11,053 bases of DNA from Prevotellaceae bacterium UBA1746 (GTDB lineage: Bacteria > Bacteroidota > Bacteroidia > Bacteroidales > Bacteroidaceae), in contig CAJPJR010000063.1 in NCBI GenBank assembly GCA_905369775.1, positions 1 to 11,053 of the forward strand. Reading direction: 5' to 3'. Positions 1-7,300 of this stretch are shown here, piece by piece. A program made the translations under genes and the position numbers. The notes under the pieces were generated by a model. That model did not search any database and was not told the DNA's origin. It was given only the letters and a program-made list of their open reading frames with translations. Within the stretch, counting starts at the first letter, position 1. Every line of letters begins with the position of its first letter.

Positions 1-2
1 CT

Positions 3-602
3 TCAAGCCACAGAGTATTACACTATCACTTCTTACGTGGTAAGGAGATAATTAGTGATTATCAAGCTGGTATTTCCAGTCTCCAAGATCAAGGATTTAC
101 AATCTGATCCATTGTAAATGACACATTGTCAGGTGTTAAGGAAGTGTTTTCTGATATACATTATCAGTATTGTCAGTTTCACCAGCTTCAGCGAATAAGA
201 CATTTGTTCACCACTAATCCTCGCTTACCTGTGGCCAAAGAACTCAAGGCATTGGCGCATCAACTTACACAATCTAGTCGTCTAGATTTTGAGACATCTC
301 TTGAAAAATGGGAGCAAAAGTGGAAAGATTTTTTGCAAGAGAAGTCTTATGGGTAAGATGGAAGATGGCACTTCACTCATAGAAGAACGAGAAGTGCTTT
401 TTATAGTTTAAAACATAATCTAAATGCACTATTTACCTTTGAGAATTTCCCTGCCGATCAAGTTCCACGCACTAACAATGCTATTGAGTCTCTTAACTCT
501 GTATTGAAGATGAGACTGCGTCTTCATGGAGGACTTTCGAAAGAGAGGCGAGAACTGCTTATTGGAAATATATTAGGGGCTTACAATCCCGAAAAACACT
601 AG
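3..602 (+). pseudogene. Transposase remnant (IS256/Mutator-like, probably IS1249-type), 5' end outside window
   Basis: One reading frame stays recognisable from the left edge to the TAG at 600-602 but is broken by TGA at 105-107 and TAA at 354-356, with no frameshift. Visible family marks are an aspartate in 'IVND' (codon 120-122), the C-x2-H signature 'CQFHQ' (171-185) typical of Mutator/IS256-type DDE transposases, and the conserved C-terminal glutamate in 'TNNAIES' (gag at 486-488), followed by 'RLHGGLSKERR'. The first catalytic aspartate would lie before the window. The order of motifs matches the group of IS256-related elements whose transposase reads '...IVCDG...MCQFHQ...THRRLRSAY...NNGIE...LRLHNGLSKE'; assignment to the IS1249 group is from memory. 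Two nonsense changes in an otherwise well-kept protein mean it is inactive but recently so. The low GC and different codon use suggest transfer. Confidence 0.8.
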
Positions 603-617
603 GGAGTTCAACTATTA

Positions 618-639
618 TAGGAGTACATTTGACCATTAA
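618..639 (+). repeat. 22-bp direct repeat, copy 1, just beyond the transposase remnant
   Basis: The segment beginning TAGGAGTACATTTGACC and ending CATTAA recurs at 666-687 with a single difference (A versus C at the tenth base). It lies 15 bases after the transposase stop, so it could be the right terminal or subterminal repeat of the insertion sequence. The left end of the element is not in the window, so this cannot be tested here. Confidence 0.6.
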
Positions 640-665
640 ATGAAAAGAGCGCATTTTTCTCCTTT

Positions 666-687
666 TAGGAGTACCTTTGACCATTAA
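666..687 (+). repeat. 22-bp direct repeat, copy 2
   Basis: This is the second copy of the repeat at 618-639 (21 of 22 bases identical, start-to-start distance 48 bp). The spacer between the copies contains a weak, bulged AAAAGAG/CTCCTTTT pairing. A doubled IS end or a subterminal transposase-binding site are both possible. Confidence 0.6.
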
Positions 688-848
688 GCCCAAATTTGTG
701 TTTGCTCCCATGGTTCCTTTAATCAGAGAATATGCGGATAGAAGAGTAGAACAACACGCATTTATTTTTGTCGTGCCGCCAGATAGGATTGTTACTTGAT
801 GGTTTTCGTGTAGATGGAGTGCTTATTCGTGATAAGTGCTAAGTACAA

Positions 849-884
849 GCGTGTGCCCTTTCATGATGAGAAAGTGGCACACGC
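849..884. other. Long imperfect inverted repeat / hairpin
   Basis: GCGTGTGCC (849-857) followed by CTTTC (858-862) pairs with GAAAG (870-874) and GGCACACGC (876-884), with a seven-base loop and one unpaired T at 875: 14 base pairs in all. Neither flank is a run of T on either strand, so it is not a typical intrinsic terminator. It lies about 95 bases downstream of the minus-strand DUF4846 remnant and could be its old terminator, or part of a repeat element. Confidence 0.6.
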
Positions 885-979
885 TAATTTGTGGGTTGAG
901 ATGCAAGCAAACTTTGTTAGCAAGAGCAGTTGGGCTAGCAGCATTGAAACGGACGTCCTTGATGGTTTTGCTTTGTCGC

Positions 980-1431
980 TCAATAATGCCTCAAGTCTGT
1001 TGCTTTGAAGGGGGTGAGCGATAAGAGGAGTCTCTTCTCACTGCCGTCGGTCATGAACCAGGGGGAGCGAAATGGTTTTTTTAAGTTGCGGATGAGATGA
1101 ATGTCGCAGGCGGGGGGCCTCGGCGAGGAGAAAGGCCTTTTTCCCGTCCTTGTTGACAGCGACGTCCACGACGAGGACGGCGTGACCAAGAAATTGACCT
1201 TTGCCGCTGCAGACAAAGATATCGCCGGGCTGGAATTTCGGCCAATGTGTGGGGCTGCATTTCGCGAGAAAGGGAGAAGGTGCTGGCGACGCCATAGAGG
1301 TGGCGAAGGTAGCGATGCAGGGCTTCTCGCGATGTACCACCGCTGTAGCGTTGGGTGTTGCCGTTGACGTCTTGAAATTTAATCTTGTTGTAGTGCCCGG
1401 TCGGGAATAAGTTCTCCGTTCGGCGAAACAA
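980..1431 (-). pseudogene. DUF4846 family protein remnant, frameshifted and N-terminally truncated
   Basis: Three minus-strand frames join into one DUF4846-like C-terminal half. The first, from 1431 to about 1245, reads 'HYNKIKFQDVNG ... STFSLSREM'. The second, from about 1245 to about 1115, reads 'FQPGDIFVCSGKGQFLGHAVLVVDVAVN ... FLLAEA'. The third, from about 1115 to the TGA at 980-982, reads 'ACDIHLIRNL ... SPWF ... LRHY'. The block 'QPGD-F---G---GHAV-VVDMA-N--G-K-FLLAQS----DIH---N' is the family's signature as I remember it. The second shift falls at or next to a run of six G (1112-1117), a likely slippage site. The N-terminal half is absent: an in-frame stop lies just before 1431 on the coding strand and nothing like it is visible up to 1562. 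Intact members are exported Bacteroidetes proteins of unknown function, about 250-300 residues long. Confidence 0.7.
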
Positions 1432-1483
1432 TTGCTATTCTGACAGGATAGGCCGCGCTAGTGTGTGCTTGAACAGAAAAGAA

Positions 1484-1519
1484 TGAGCGAGATATCATCC
1501 TTCGATGGTATCTCGCTCA
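1484..1519 (-). terminator. Intrinsic terminator downstream of the nucleotidyltransferase gene
   Basis: A 16-bp stem (1484-1499 with 1504-1519, one G-U type pair) surrounds the loop CTTC. On the minus strand the stem is followed by a T-rich stretch (complement of 1474-1483). It lies 44 bases past the stop of the minus-strand gene at 1563, as expected for its transcription terminator. Confidence 0.8.
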
Positions 1520-1562
1520 CAGCGTCTTAGAGAACTAAGTAGGTACTAATCCGAAGTGGGGA

Positions 1563-2474
1563 TTAGAACATCTTTTCGGGGTAAACTCCGTCGGCACCGA
1601 GTTTGGCGAACTTGGCCACGACTTCGGGGCGATCTTCGGGATACGTCACGCCGAACCATTTGGAAGTGGTGTCGAGCACCTCGCAAGTGGCTTGTCCCTT
1701 GCGGATAAGGTGGTCGACCATGAGGGGGATGAAGAATTCGCTCTTGAGGTTCTCGATGTTCTTGGGATCGGAGAGGAATGCCTTGAAGAACTCGTTGGAG
1801 TGAGCGAAGTAGTCGGGCGTGAAGCCCCAGAAATTCATGGACACGGGCGTGGTGTCGGGGATAGATACCCACTCGTTGTTCTCATCGAGGTACTGCACCG
1901 TGCCGTCGTGTCGTTCGATCTTGGTGCGTTCTACGACTGAAGTCAGGTGGTTCTTCTCGTCGACTTCGCATACGCCGCGGCTCACCGTACCGCTGTCAGA
2001 GAGGGTATTGCCCACGCGGAAGCCCACCATCGCATAGCGGCCGGTGCTACCCTCGGGGAGCGAGGAGAGGAATTTACCCATGACTTGGAAAGAATCGCGA
2101 TCGTAGAAATCGTCGCAGTTAAGTACGGCGAAAGGTTCCTTGATCACGTCCTGCCCCATCATTAGAGCATGGTTAGTGCCCCAGGGCTTTTGGCGGTCTG
2201 CGGGGCAGGTGAAACCTTCGGGAAGTGCGTCGAGCGATTGGAAGACGAGTTCGCAGGGGATCTTGTCTTGGTATTTGGTGAGGACGATCTTGCGGAAATC
2301 GTCTTCGAAGTCTTTGCGGATAACAAACACGAGCTTACCGAAGCCGGCGTTGATGGCGTCGTAGATCGAGTAGTCCATGATGGTTTGTCCTTGGGGGCCG
2401 AGCGTGTCGAGCTGTTTGAGGCCACCATAGCGGCTGCCCATACCGGCAGCGAGCAGGAAAAGAGTGGGTTTCAT
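1563..2474 (-). CDS. Sugar-phosphate nucleotidyltransferase family protein (NTP_transferase fold)
   Basis: This 303-residue protein has the N-terminal nucleotide-binding signature of the family, 'LLAAGMGSRYGG-KQ' (residues 7-21), a variant of GxGxR. It also has 'PWGTNHAL' (97-104) and an acidic metal-binding stretch 'NCDDFYDRD' (119-127). Family members transfer a nucleotidyl group from an NTP to a sugar phosphate or similar substrate in the cytoplasm; the sugar cannot be told from sequence alone. The frame is open 26 codons further upstream, but the ATG at 2472-2474 begins the family-typical 'MKPTLFLLAAG' and lies 25 bases after a good -7 box, so I chose it. The gene upstream in the direction of transcription is a WcaJ-type glycosyl carrier transferase, so a role in surface polysaccharide precursor supply is plausible. 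It has its own promoter and terminator, so it is probably monocistronic. Confidence 0.88.
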   Translation of the reverse strand: MKPTLFLLAAGMGSRYGGLKQLDTLGPQGQTIMDYSIYDAINAGFGKLVFVIRKDFEDDFRKIVLTKYQDKIPCELVFQSLDALPEGFTCPADRQKPWGTNHALMMGQDVIKEPFAVLNCDDFYDRDSFQVMGKFLSSLPEGSTGRYAMVGFRVGNTLSDSGTVSRGVCEVDEKNHLTSVVERTKIERHDGTVQYLDENNEWVSIPDTTPVSMNFWGFTPDYFAHSNEFFKAFLSDPKNIENLKSEFFIPLMVDHLIRKGQATCEVLDTTSKWFGVTYPEDRPEVVAKFAKLGADGVYPEKMF

Positions 2475-2498
2475 GATGAGTGAGATTGAATTCTGACG

Positions 2499-2531
2499 CA
2501 AAGATAGCAAATCCCGACGAAATGCGCCAAA
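2499..2531 (-). promoter_or_regulatory. Bacteroidetes-type promoter of the nucleotidyltransferase gene
   Basis: On the minus strand TATCTTTG (complement of 2499-2506) matches the Bacteroides -7 consensus TAnnTTTG. A TTTG -33 box (complement of 2528-2531) lies 21 bases upstream. The predicted leader to the ATG at 2474 is about 20 bases. This is the best-formed promoter in the window. Confidence 0.7.
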
Positions 2532-2656
2532 AAATATAATGCATTTTGTCAAGTAAATGTAGCAAATAGTTTTCCGCTCGCTGTCTCTTTAGCGATGTGT
2601 GCGAAGTCATTGGCTATTTGGGCGAAATCCGTCGTCTGAAGGGCGGTTCGGCGCAC

Positions 2657-4051
2657 TCAATAAGCATTTTTGCTACGCACCGTGAGCACGGTTTTGATGA
2701 GAATCCAGAGATCGAGGGCAAACGTCCAGTGTTCGATGTACCAGATATCTTTTTTCACGCGCCCTTCCATCTGCCAGAGTTCTTTTGTCTCACCGCGAAA
2801 ACCGGTCACCTGCGCCCAACCCGTGATGCCCGGGCGCACGAAATGGCGCACCATATATTTGTCGATGAGGTTACTGTACACTTCGGTGTGTTTCAGCATG
2901 TGCGGACGTGGTCCCACGAGCGACATGTCTCCGCGAAGCACATTGATGAGTTGCGGCAGTTCGTCTATATTGGTACGGCGCATGAAATCGCCCACGCGCG
3001 TCTTGCGCGGATCGTGTTCCGTAGCCTGCAGCTGGTCGCTATTGGCATTGACGCGCATCGAGCGGAATTTGTAGCAGTTGAATTCCTGTCCGTTGAGTCC
3101 GCTCCGCTTTTGGCAGAAAAAAACGGGACCGGGGCTGGTGAGTTTGATCCAGATGCCGAAGATTACATAGACGATGGGGAAGACCGTAACGAGTAAGACT
3201 GCGGAGACGACAACGTCGAAACAACGTTTGATCACAGCGTTGTCGAAGTTTTCGAGTGGAGTGGTGTGGATGGCGACCGCAGAATGCCCGTCGAGCGCAA
3301 GCACTTTTATGCGGTGGGCAACGAATGAATACGTGCCCGGCAAACCGATGAAGCGCAACATATGGTTGTCGCAATAGTCGACGAGGTGGCGAATCCGTGC
3401 CTGATCAACCGACGAAAGCGTACAAAAGATTTCGACCACCGTCTCGCGAGTATTGAGATAAGCATCAAAATCGTCGTATTTTCCCAAATAAGGAATGATT
3501 GGGTCGGCCTTTTGTGGCGCTTCGTCACAAAAGTACCCCAAAATCGAGTATCCCGTACCCCGATCCTTGGCCAGTTGGTTCAGCAAGGTGCTGATGTTTT
3601 CGATCGGCCCTACCACAACCACGCCTCGACGCGAGGCACGCCGCGCGCGGTACCATTGGATCGCGCGCCGCACCGTTTTCTTAAAGATGAGCGAGAAAAG
3701 CAGTTGCCCCACCAGCAGCGGAAGCAGATATTTCCACACCGTGAGTCTTGCACCCGGTAGCGCAAGAGAGAGCGTGACGACGAGCAAGTCGAAATAAAGA
3801 TTGCTGTAGAGCGCACGCCGGAGAATCTCGTCTCCACGGATAATGGCATAATGCAAGCGGCTGCCCGTCTGCATGCCGCACACAAAGTAGCAGACCGAGA
3901 GCACGAAAGCGAAGTCGCCGTAGCGTGCAGCATATTGCGGCATCTCTTCGTTGAAGAAGGGACGCAAGGCCAGTAAGATAAGATTCAGTCCGATGATTTC
4001 GCCGACAACGACGAAAAAGCGGAAGATATAGGGCTTCTGGTTGGTGATCAT
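2657..4051 (-). CDS. wcaJ: Undecaprenyl-phosphate glucose phosphotransferase (WcaJ/CpsE type polyprenyl glycosylphosphotransferase)
   Basis: This inner-membrane enzyme would transfer a hexose-1-phosphate (usually glucose) from a UDP-sugar to undecaprenyl phosphate, the first step of a surface polysaccharide repeat unit. The 464 residues fall in three parts. The N-terminal part has hydrophobic membrane segments beginning 'FRFFVVVGEIIGLNLILL'. The middle is a CoA-binding-like cytosolic domain ('GVVVVGPIENIS'). The C-terminal bacterial sugar transferase domain contains 'KRCFDVVVSAVLLVTVFP', 'KLTSPGPVFFCQKRSG', 'KFRSM', the catalytic Asp-Glu in 'TNIDELPQL', 'GDMSLVGPRPHM' and 'RPGITGWAQV'. Length and motif order are typical. 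The frame is open to 4129, but residues before 'MITNQKPYIF' are hydrophilic and unlike the family, so I chose the ATG at 4049-4051. No other glycan-assembly gene follows except the nucleotidyltransferase, so this looks like an orphan initiating transferase rather than part of a full capsule locus. Confidence 0.9.
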   Translation of the reverse strand: MITNQKPYIFRFFVVVGEIIGLNLILLALRPFFNEEMPQYAARYGDFAFVLSVCYFVCGMQTGSRLHYAIIRGDEILRRALYSNLYFDLLVVTLSLALPGARLTVWKYLLPLLVGQLLFSLIFKKTVRRAIQWYRARRASRRGVVVVGPIENISTLLNQLAKDRGTGYSILGYFCDEAPQKADPIIPYLGKYDDFDAYLNTRETVVEIFCTLSSVDQARIRHLVDYCDNHMLRFIGLPGTYSFVAHRIKVLALDGHSAVAIHTTPLENFDNAVIKRCFDVVVSAVLLVTVFPIVYVIFGIWIKLTSPGPVFFCQKRSGLNGQEFNCYKFRSMRVNANSDQLQATEHDPRKTRVGDFMRRTNIDELPQLINVLRGDMSLVGPRPHMLKHTEVYSNLIDKYMVRHFVRPGITGWAQVTGFRGETKELWQMEGRVKKDIWYIEHWTFALDLWILIKTVLTVRSKNAY

Positions 4052-4073
4052 AGACTCTGCGGTGCGAAGGTTG

Positions 4074-4081
4074 CAAAGATT
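4074..4081 (-). promoter_or_regulatory. Possible -7 box for the WcaJ-type gene
   Basis: On the minus strand AATCTTTG differs at one base from TAnnTTTG and would give a leader of about 20 bases to the start at 4051, supporting that start over the one at 4129. A perfect but more distant match, TAAATTTG (complement of 4174-4181), is an alternative with a leader of over 100 bases. No convincing -33 box accompanies either. Confidence 0.35.
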
Positions 4082-4257
4082 CATCTCTGCCGTGTGCGCT
4101 GAATGGGCTCTCCATCTCAGCACCGGCACTCACTATTGCGTGTTGAACACGCGCAAGCGGGATATGCTCCTTGCAAATTTAGCGAATATACGGGATATAG
4201 CGGTCATTACGCCTCTATTTTTCGCACTTGGCGTGGCAACTCTGTGCAATTCGTGAA

Positions 4258-4293
4258 AAAAATCCCCGCTTGCGACAACAAGCGGGGATTTTT
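4258..4293 (-). terminator. Intrinsic terminator of the GH31 gene (bidirectional in form)
   Basis: A 15-bp perfect stem (4258-4272 with 4279-4293) with a GC-rich core CCCCGCTTG and a six-base loop is flanked by A-runs and T-runs. On the minus strand it ends in a run of seven T. It begins 17 bases past the stop codon of the gene ending at 4310. Confidence 0.92.
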
Positions 4294-4309
4294 ACAATGG
4301 AAAATGGGG

Positions 4310-7300
4310 TCAGAATTGGACTGTGCCGAGGTTGCGATCGACAAGCAATCCGTCGACAGCCTTGAGTTGGAACTTCCCGGCCTTCTTCGCGCGGAATTTC
4401 AGCGTGAAGAGCACCGGCGCACCCTCGTCGAGCAAGAAGTTGTTGCCGCGGTTCACAAAGGTGGGCAGCAACTCCTTCGTGCCGTTGGTGTGCAGACGGT
4501 CGTAGGTGAGGTTCACCATGTCCTTCATGCCCTTGAGGTCGATGCCCACGTATTCCAATTCGTCGGCCTTGTAAGGCAAACCGAACGAAAGGGCATTGAC
4601 ATAGTGCAGATCCTTGCCCGACACCTTGATCTCTACCAAGTCGCCGGCTTTGTAGGACTTCACGTTGGGCGTGAGCACGAGCGAACCGCGCACCTTGTCG
4701 GACGAGTTGCGCACACCGCCGTCGAGTTCCACGGCCACCGTCGAGATGTCGTAGGCATCGATGAGGCCGTTGCCGTTGATATCGCCGGCAGCCACGTAGT
4801 CGAAGTCCGCGTCTCCGCGGCGCAAACCGGTGTAGTTCATATACGAGGTGAGGTCGTTCTCGTCGATGCGCTTGTCGCGGTTGATGTCGCCTTGCATCTT
4901 ACCCTCCGTTCCAGCAACGCGGTAAACGTAGAGTTCGCGGCCCGAACCGAAGTTGCCGACGCCTTCGTCGACGTGTAGTTTGAGGTAGCGTGCTTCGGGA
5001 TGATCTGCGGGAACGATTGTCTTGACCGTGGCATCCTTCGCCCAAGTGAAGGCAACGGGCGCCGACCAGTTCTGCCGGTCGGTCGAGAACGAGTAGCTAC
5101 CGCGAAGCAGTGTGCCGTTGGCGGCGTCTTCGCGCGGAACATATTCAATGCGATCGATCTTGTTGACCGCACGCAGATCGACGGTCAGGTCGAACGGCGT
5201 AGCTTGTTTGTTGTCCCACGCCGTGTGCCACATGGTTTTGAGGTCGCGGTCGAAGAGCTTGTCGGTGCCCTGTCCGCCCTGGCTGGCTACCGAAGCCGTG
5301 GCTTTCACGCCCTTGATGGCCCACTCGAGGGGATCTTTCACCGTGGCGAGGCGGAGATTGCTCCACGCGCCGGCGCCGGAGGCATTGACCGCGCGCACAG
5401 CGAAGTCATAGGTGGTGACGGGCGCCAGATCGTCGAAACGCAAGCGTGGTTCGCGTATCGTGGAATAGATTTGTCCGTCGAACTTCACTTCGTAGTAGTC
5501 GGCATTTTCCACGGGTGTCCAAGCCGGTGTGAGGGCGTAAGCCTCGACCTTGCTCTTCTTTTCGTCGAGCTGTGTCGTTTTCAATTTGCCGCGGTGAGTG
5601 AGCAGGCGGTCGGCAGGCGCAAACTCAAAGCCTTTGACTTCGACGCTCACCGTGTTTTCGCTCACGTCGGTGGATGCTACGCGTACCAGCACCTGGGGAT
5701 TTTTGATGACTTCGCCCACGCTCTCCTCGCCGGGGCGCACCCAACGGTTCAGATTCGGTCGAGCATCGTAGAACCACACGTTGTCGCCCTTTTCGAAGGC
5801 CTCGCGTGTTTTCACTTCGGTGAGTTTCACCGCTTTGTTCGCCCCCACCTGTGCCGTGACCGCTTTGGGAGCGCGGGTCACGTTGATGCGGAGCTCCGTC
5901 GCCTTGTTGCGGATGTAGCCGTCGAAGTCGCCGGCCGTGCGTTCGGCCTTGAACGTCAGCGTCTTCTTGTTGACCGAAGTGCTGAGTTGCGTGTTGGTGT
6001 TTTCGCCCGTGAGGTAAGCTTGCGTACGGCCGTCGTCGTCATATTCGAGCGCCTTGGTGCCGTGTTGCGCATAGATCTCGTAGATGCGCAGGTCCTTGCG
6101 AATCTGCGAAGGATTGTTGTTGGGGTTCGCCATGGGGATGATGGCGTCGGCCTTCACCAGCACCGGCAGTTTCCAGAGGGGGGCATCGAAATCGTTGAGA
6201 ATGCGGCCGCCTTCATAGCGATCGCCCGTGAAGTAGTCGACCCACGTGCCCTGCGGCAGGTAGATCCCGTCGCGGCGGTCATTGCCTTCGGCATCGGCAG
6301 CCGTGTTTTGGTAGACCGGCGCCACGAGGAACGCATCACCATACATATATTGGTATTGCGTGCGCTTGCCGAGCGTGTAGTCATTGCGCTCTTCCATGAA
6401 CATCGGGCGAATGATCGGGCGACCATTGATGGCTTGCGCAGCAGCCGTGTAAGTGTAGGGCAGGAGCTCACTCTTCAGTTTGAGATACCAGCGGTTGAGC
6501 GCCGTGCTTTTGCCACCGAGGGCCTGCGGATATTTGGGGTTCGCGCCCCATCCGTCCATGTTGAGCTCCATCGGGGTGAAGGTCTTCCATTGGAACTCAC
6601 GCACATTGACGGGAATGTTTTTCCCACCGAAAATACCGTCGAGGTCGGAAGTGATGTTGGGTTGTCCCGAAAGGCCGGAGCCGATGAAAGTGGGGATGTG
6701 GAAGCGAATGTACTCCCAGTCACCGCCCGTTTGGTCGCCGCTCCAGATGCCGGCGTAGCGTTGAGTGCCCGCCCACCCGTCGAGCGAGATGATGAAGGGA
6801 CGCGCGTTGTTGCCATATTTGGGCATGATCTTGCCCACGTCGGCCACGCCGTTGAGGCCGAAGGAGTAGCCCCAGCCCACCCAGGCCACGTCGGTTTTGA
6901 GCACGCGCACGCCGGCGTCGCGCACTTCTTTGACGATGTCGCGCTGCAAGAGGGCCTCGATGCTGTCTTTGGGGTGCAGATCGCTCTGCGTCCACAATCC
7001 GATTTCCACGCCTTTCGAACGAGCATAGTCGCCGAACGACTTGAGGTTCTTGATATTACCGTCGAGCGTGGTGGTCTGTCCGTAGCCTGCGCCGTAACCA
7101 TCGTTCGGCAGGAACCAACCGAGCGGCATGTCGTTGTTCAGATAGCGATCGATGGCAGCACGCGCCGAGAACTGGTAGTTTTCCAGTTCGCCGTTCAGGC
7201 TTTCGCGAATGCCCCCGTTGTTTTTCTGGCTTTCGTTGTAGGTCTTGCCGTCCTCCATTTTCATGAAGCCCTTGCCGTCCTTGGCCTCGGTCCAATAGTC

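Larger units (their letters stand above)
603..979. other. Stretch without a recognisable gene between the IS remnant and the DUF4846 remnant
   Basis: Besides the two 22-bp repeats and the hairpin at 849-884, this stretch has only short open frames. A plus-strand frame open from 644 to the TGA at 797-799 has an internal ATG at 710. A plus-strand frame of 64 codons begins at 814. A minus-strand frame is open from 990 down to the TAA at 823-825. I recognise no protein family with confidence in any of them. The stretch looks like the debris of earlier insertions. Confidence 0.5.

Noticed and set aside
105..356. Recoding or read-through of the TGA and TAA stops in the transposase
   Set aside because: Two different stop codons in one decaying IS gene, with no recoding signal nearby, are better explained by ordinary nonsense mutations.
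2578..2595. TCGCT/AGCGA hairpin as terminator of the WcaJ-type gene
   Set aside because: Only five base pairs with an eight-base loop and no T-run follow on the coding strand.
4052..4129. Upstream start for the WcaJ-type gene at 4129 or 4084
   Set aside because: The extra residues are hydrophilic and unlike the family N-terminus, and a candidate -7 box lies inside this segment.
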